A stretch of DNA of 64,000 nucleotides from DASQBT01 sp963746955 (GTDB lineage Bacteria; Pseudomonadota; Gammaproteobacteria; Burkholderiales; Thiobacillaceae). The number at the start of each line of letters is the position of its first letter. Positions within the stretch are counted from its first letter, which is position 1. A program made the translations under genes and the position numbers. The stretch spans positions 1 to 64,000 of the forward strand of contig CAVVDR010000002.1 of NCBI GenBank assembly GCA_963746955.1. Reading direction: 5' to 3'. The notes under the pieces are model-generated. The model did not search any database. It was not told the origin of the DNA and saw nothing but the letters and a program-made list of their open reading frames with translations. This document shows positions 62,951 through 64,000 of this stretch, one piece after another.

Positions 62951-63502
62951 TTGGCGACGCAGACTGCGGGGTGGCTGAGCCACCCATTTCTCATCCCCGC
63001 TCCCTTGCAGGATTGGCTGGTTCATTGCGGCTCGCTGACCCGACGCCTGAAACAGCGCTGCGCTCACTTTTCCGTGGAAAAGGTCAGCACTGTAATTCGC
63101 CCGGCAAATCCGGACGAAGAACGTGAACTTCGTCTGCGGCGCGGCCAGTATGCGTACGTCAGGGAAGTGGTGCTTTATTGTGAGGGGCAGGCGGTGGTGT
63201 TTGCCCATAGCGTGCTCCCGCTCAGAAATCTGCGCGGCCCATGGAACTCGGTCACCCGGCTTGGCAACCGCCCGCTGGGCGAAGCGCTGTTCACCAACCA
63301 CCTTGTCCGGCGCGAGCCTCTGTCCTACCGAACCCTCCACCCACGGAACAAGTTGTATCAGCAGGCCGCTCGCGCCATTGACCTGGAGCACAGGGCAAGA
63401 CTCTTGGCGCGCCGCTCCCGGTTCATCCTGAAGGGTCGCGCCCTGTCGGTTACCGAGATTTTTCTGCCGGCCATTCTCAATGTACGCGATGACTCTCGCT
63501 GA
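62951..63502 (+). CDS. ubiC: chorismate-pyruvate lyase
   Basis: Makes 4-hydroxybenzoate for ubiquinone. It has 183 residues with the UbiC fold: FSVEKVSTVIRP, REVVLYCEGQAVVFAHSVLP and GNRPLGEALFTNHLVRRE. The TTG start at 62951 lacks a clear ribosome site, so an ATG or GTG start is not excluded, but none lies closer. Its stop overlaps the ubiA start by 14 bases. Confidence 0.9.
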   Translation: MATQTAGWLSHPFLIPAPLQDWLVHCGSLTRRLKQRCAHFSVEKVSTVIRPANPDEERELRLRRGQYAYVREVVLYCEGQAVVFAHSVLPLRNLRGPWNSVTRLGNRPLGEALFTNHLVRREPLSYRTLHPRNKLYQQAARAIDLEHRARLLARRSRFILKGRALSVTEIFLPAILNVRDDSR

Positions 63503-64000
63503 GCGTTTGGTTGTTTACACCAGACTCATCCGGCTCAACAAGCCGATTGGCGCTCTGTTGCTGTTGTGGCCTACCTTGTGGGGGTTGTGGTTTGCCGCGG
63601 GCGGGGTGCCGCCGTTGCAGGTTCTGGGCATTTTCATTTTGGGCGTGTTCCTCATGCGCTCCGCCGGCTGCGCCATCAACGATTACGCTGATCGCGACTT
63701 CGACGCCCATGTGGAAAGAACCCAGGACCGGCCTCTGGCCTCCGGCCTGATCAACCCGACGGAAGCCCTGGCCGTGGCCGCCGTGTTGGCAATTGCCGCA
63801 TTCGTCCTGATCCTGCCGCTAAACAGGCTGGTGCTTGCCCTTTCGGTTCCGGCGCTCCTGCTGGCGGCCAGCTACCCGTTCACCAAACGGTTTCTTGCCA
63901 TCCCCCAGGCTTATCTGGGCATAGCCTTCGGCTTCGGCATCCCGATGGCCTACGCCGCGGTTCGGGGCGGGGTGCCGGTCGAGGCCTGGACCCTGATGCT
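63489..64000 (+). CDS. ubiA: 4-hydroxybenzoate octaprenyltransferase, 3' end outside window
   Basis: Membrane prenyltransferase that joins 4-hydroxybenzoate to the polyprenyl chain. The ATG at 63489 opens MTLAERLVVYTRLIRL; the Asp-rich motif NDYADRDFD is near residue 65, and at least four membrane helices appear in the 170 visible codons. The frame is cut by the window edge. Confidence 0.93.
   Translation, partial: MTLAERLVVYTRLIRLNKPIGALLLLWPTLWGLWFAAGGVPPLQVLGIFILGVFLMRSAGCAINDYADRDFDAHVERTQDRPLASGLINPTEALAVAAVLAIAAFVLILPLNRLVLALSVPALLLAASYPFTKRFLAIPQAYLGIAFGFGIPMAYAAVRGGVPVEAWTLM

Overview
The window looks like chromosomal DNA of a betaproteobacterium. The gene order hisD-C-B-H-A-F-I-E, HIT protein, tatA-B-C is typical of that class, as are rph-rdgB-hemW, yicC, gmk-rpoZ-spoT-ridA-recG and ubiC-ubiA. 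A QmoA-QmoB-HdrC-HdrB locus, a pyruvate:ferredoxin oxidoreductase and small class I c-type cytochromes point to a sulfur-metabolising or facultatively anaerobic member, perhaps near Thiobacillaceae, Sulfuricellaceae or Gallionellaceae. This placement is inferred from gene content only.

Layout. 1-2 kb: lipoproteins, one of them frameshifted, an IS110 scrap and a DUF4282 membrane protein. 2-9.7 kb: central carbon genes (sdhC-D-A without sdhB, two paralogous cytochromes c, a short malic enzyme, aconitase A). 9.7-12.8 kb: a tfoX remnant, metG, a cyclic-nucleotide-binding-domain protein and acylphosphatase. 12.8-14.2 kb: a candidate small RNA with two anti-Shine-Dalgarno hairpin loops, then an IS630-type element. 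14.2-26.9 kb (minus strand): dnaE, amt, tatC-B-A, HIT and the his operon without hisG, with an IS200 element directly upstream of hisD. 27.7-35.1 kb: a Fur-family regulator, the Qmo/Hdr locus, a phosphoesterase and pyrophosphatase. 35.1-40 kb: a start-less gene fragment, a cyclic-di-GMP-I (GEMM) riboswitch in front of a DUF1631 gene, mutY and tatD. 40-41.2 kb: a DUF3800 gene bracketed by inverted REP-like motifs. 41.3-50.3 kb: small accessory enzymes, then a DHOD-like protein with pyruvate:ferredoxin oxidoreductase. 50.3-54.8 kb: hemW, rdgB, rph and a PP2C phosphatase/Ser-Thr kinase pair. 54.9-64 kb: yicC, uspA, an IS5 scrap, gmk, rpoZ, spoT, ridA, recG, ubiC and the start of ubiA.

How the genes fit together. 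Malic enzyme, aconitase, SDH and PFOR handle C4/C2 carbon. Qmo-HdrCB is expected to move electrons to or from a partner such as APS reductase, which is not in this window. Two RNA regulators stand out: the GEMM riboswitch links c-di-GMP to the DUF1631 gene, and the candidate sRNA carries loops that copy the 16S rRNA anti-Shine-Dalgarno core. Mobile elements and their remnants (IS630, IS200, IS110, IS5, REP-like motifs) mark breaks in the otherwise conserved gene order.
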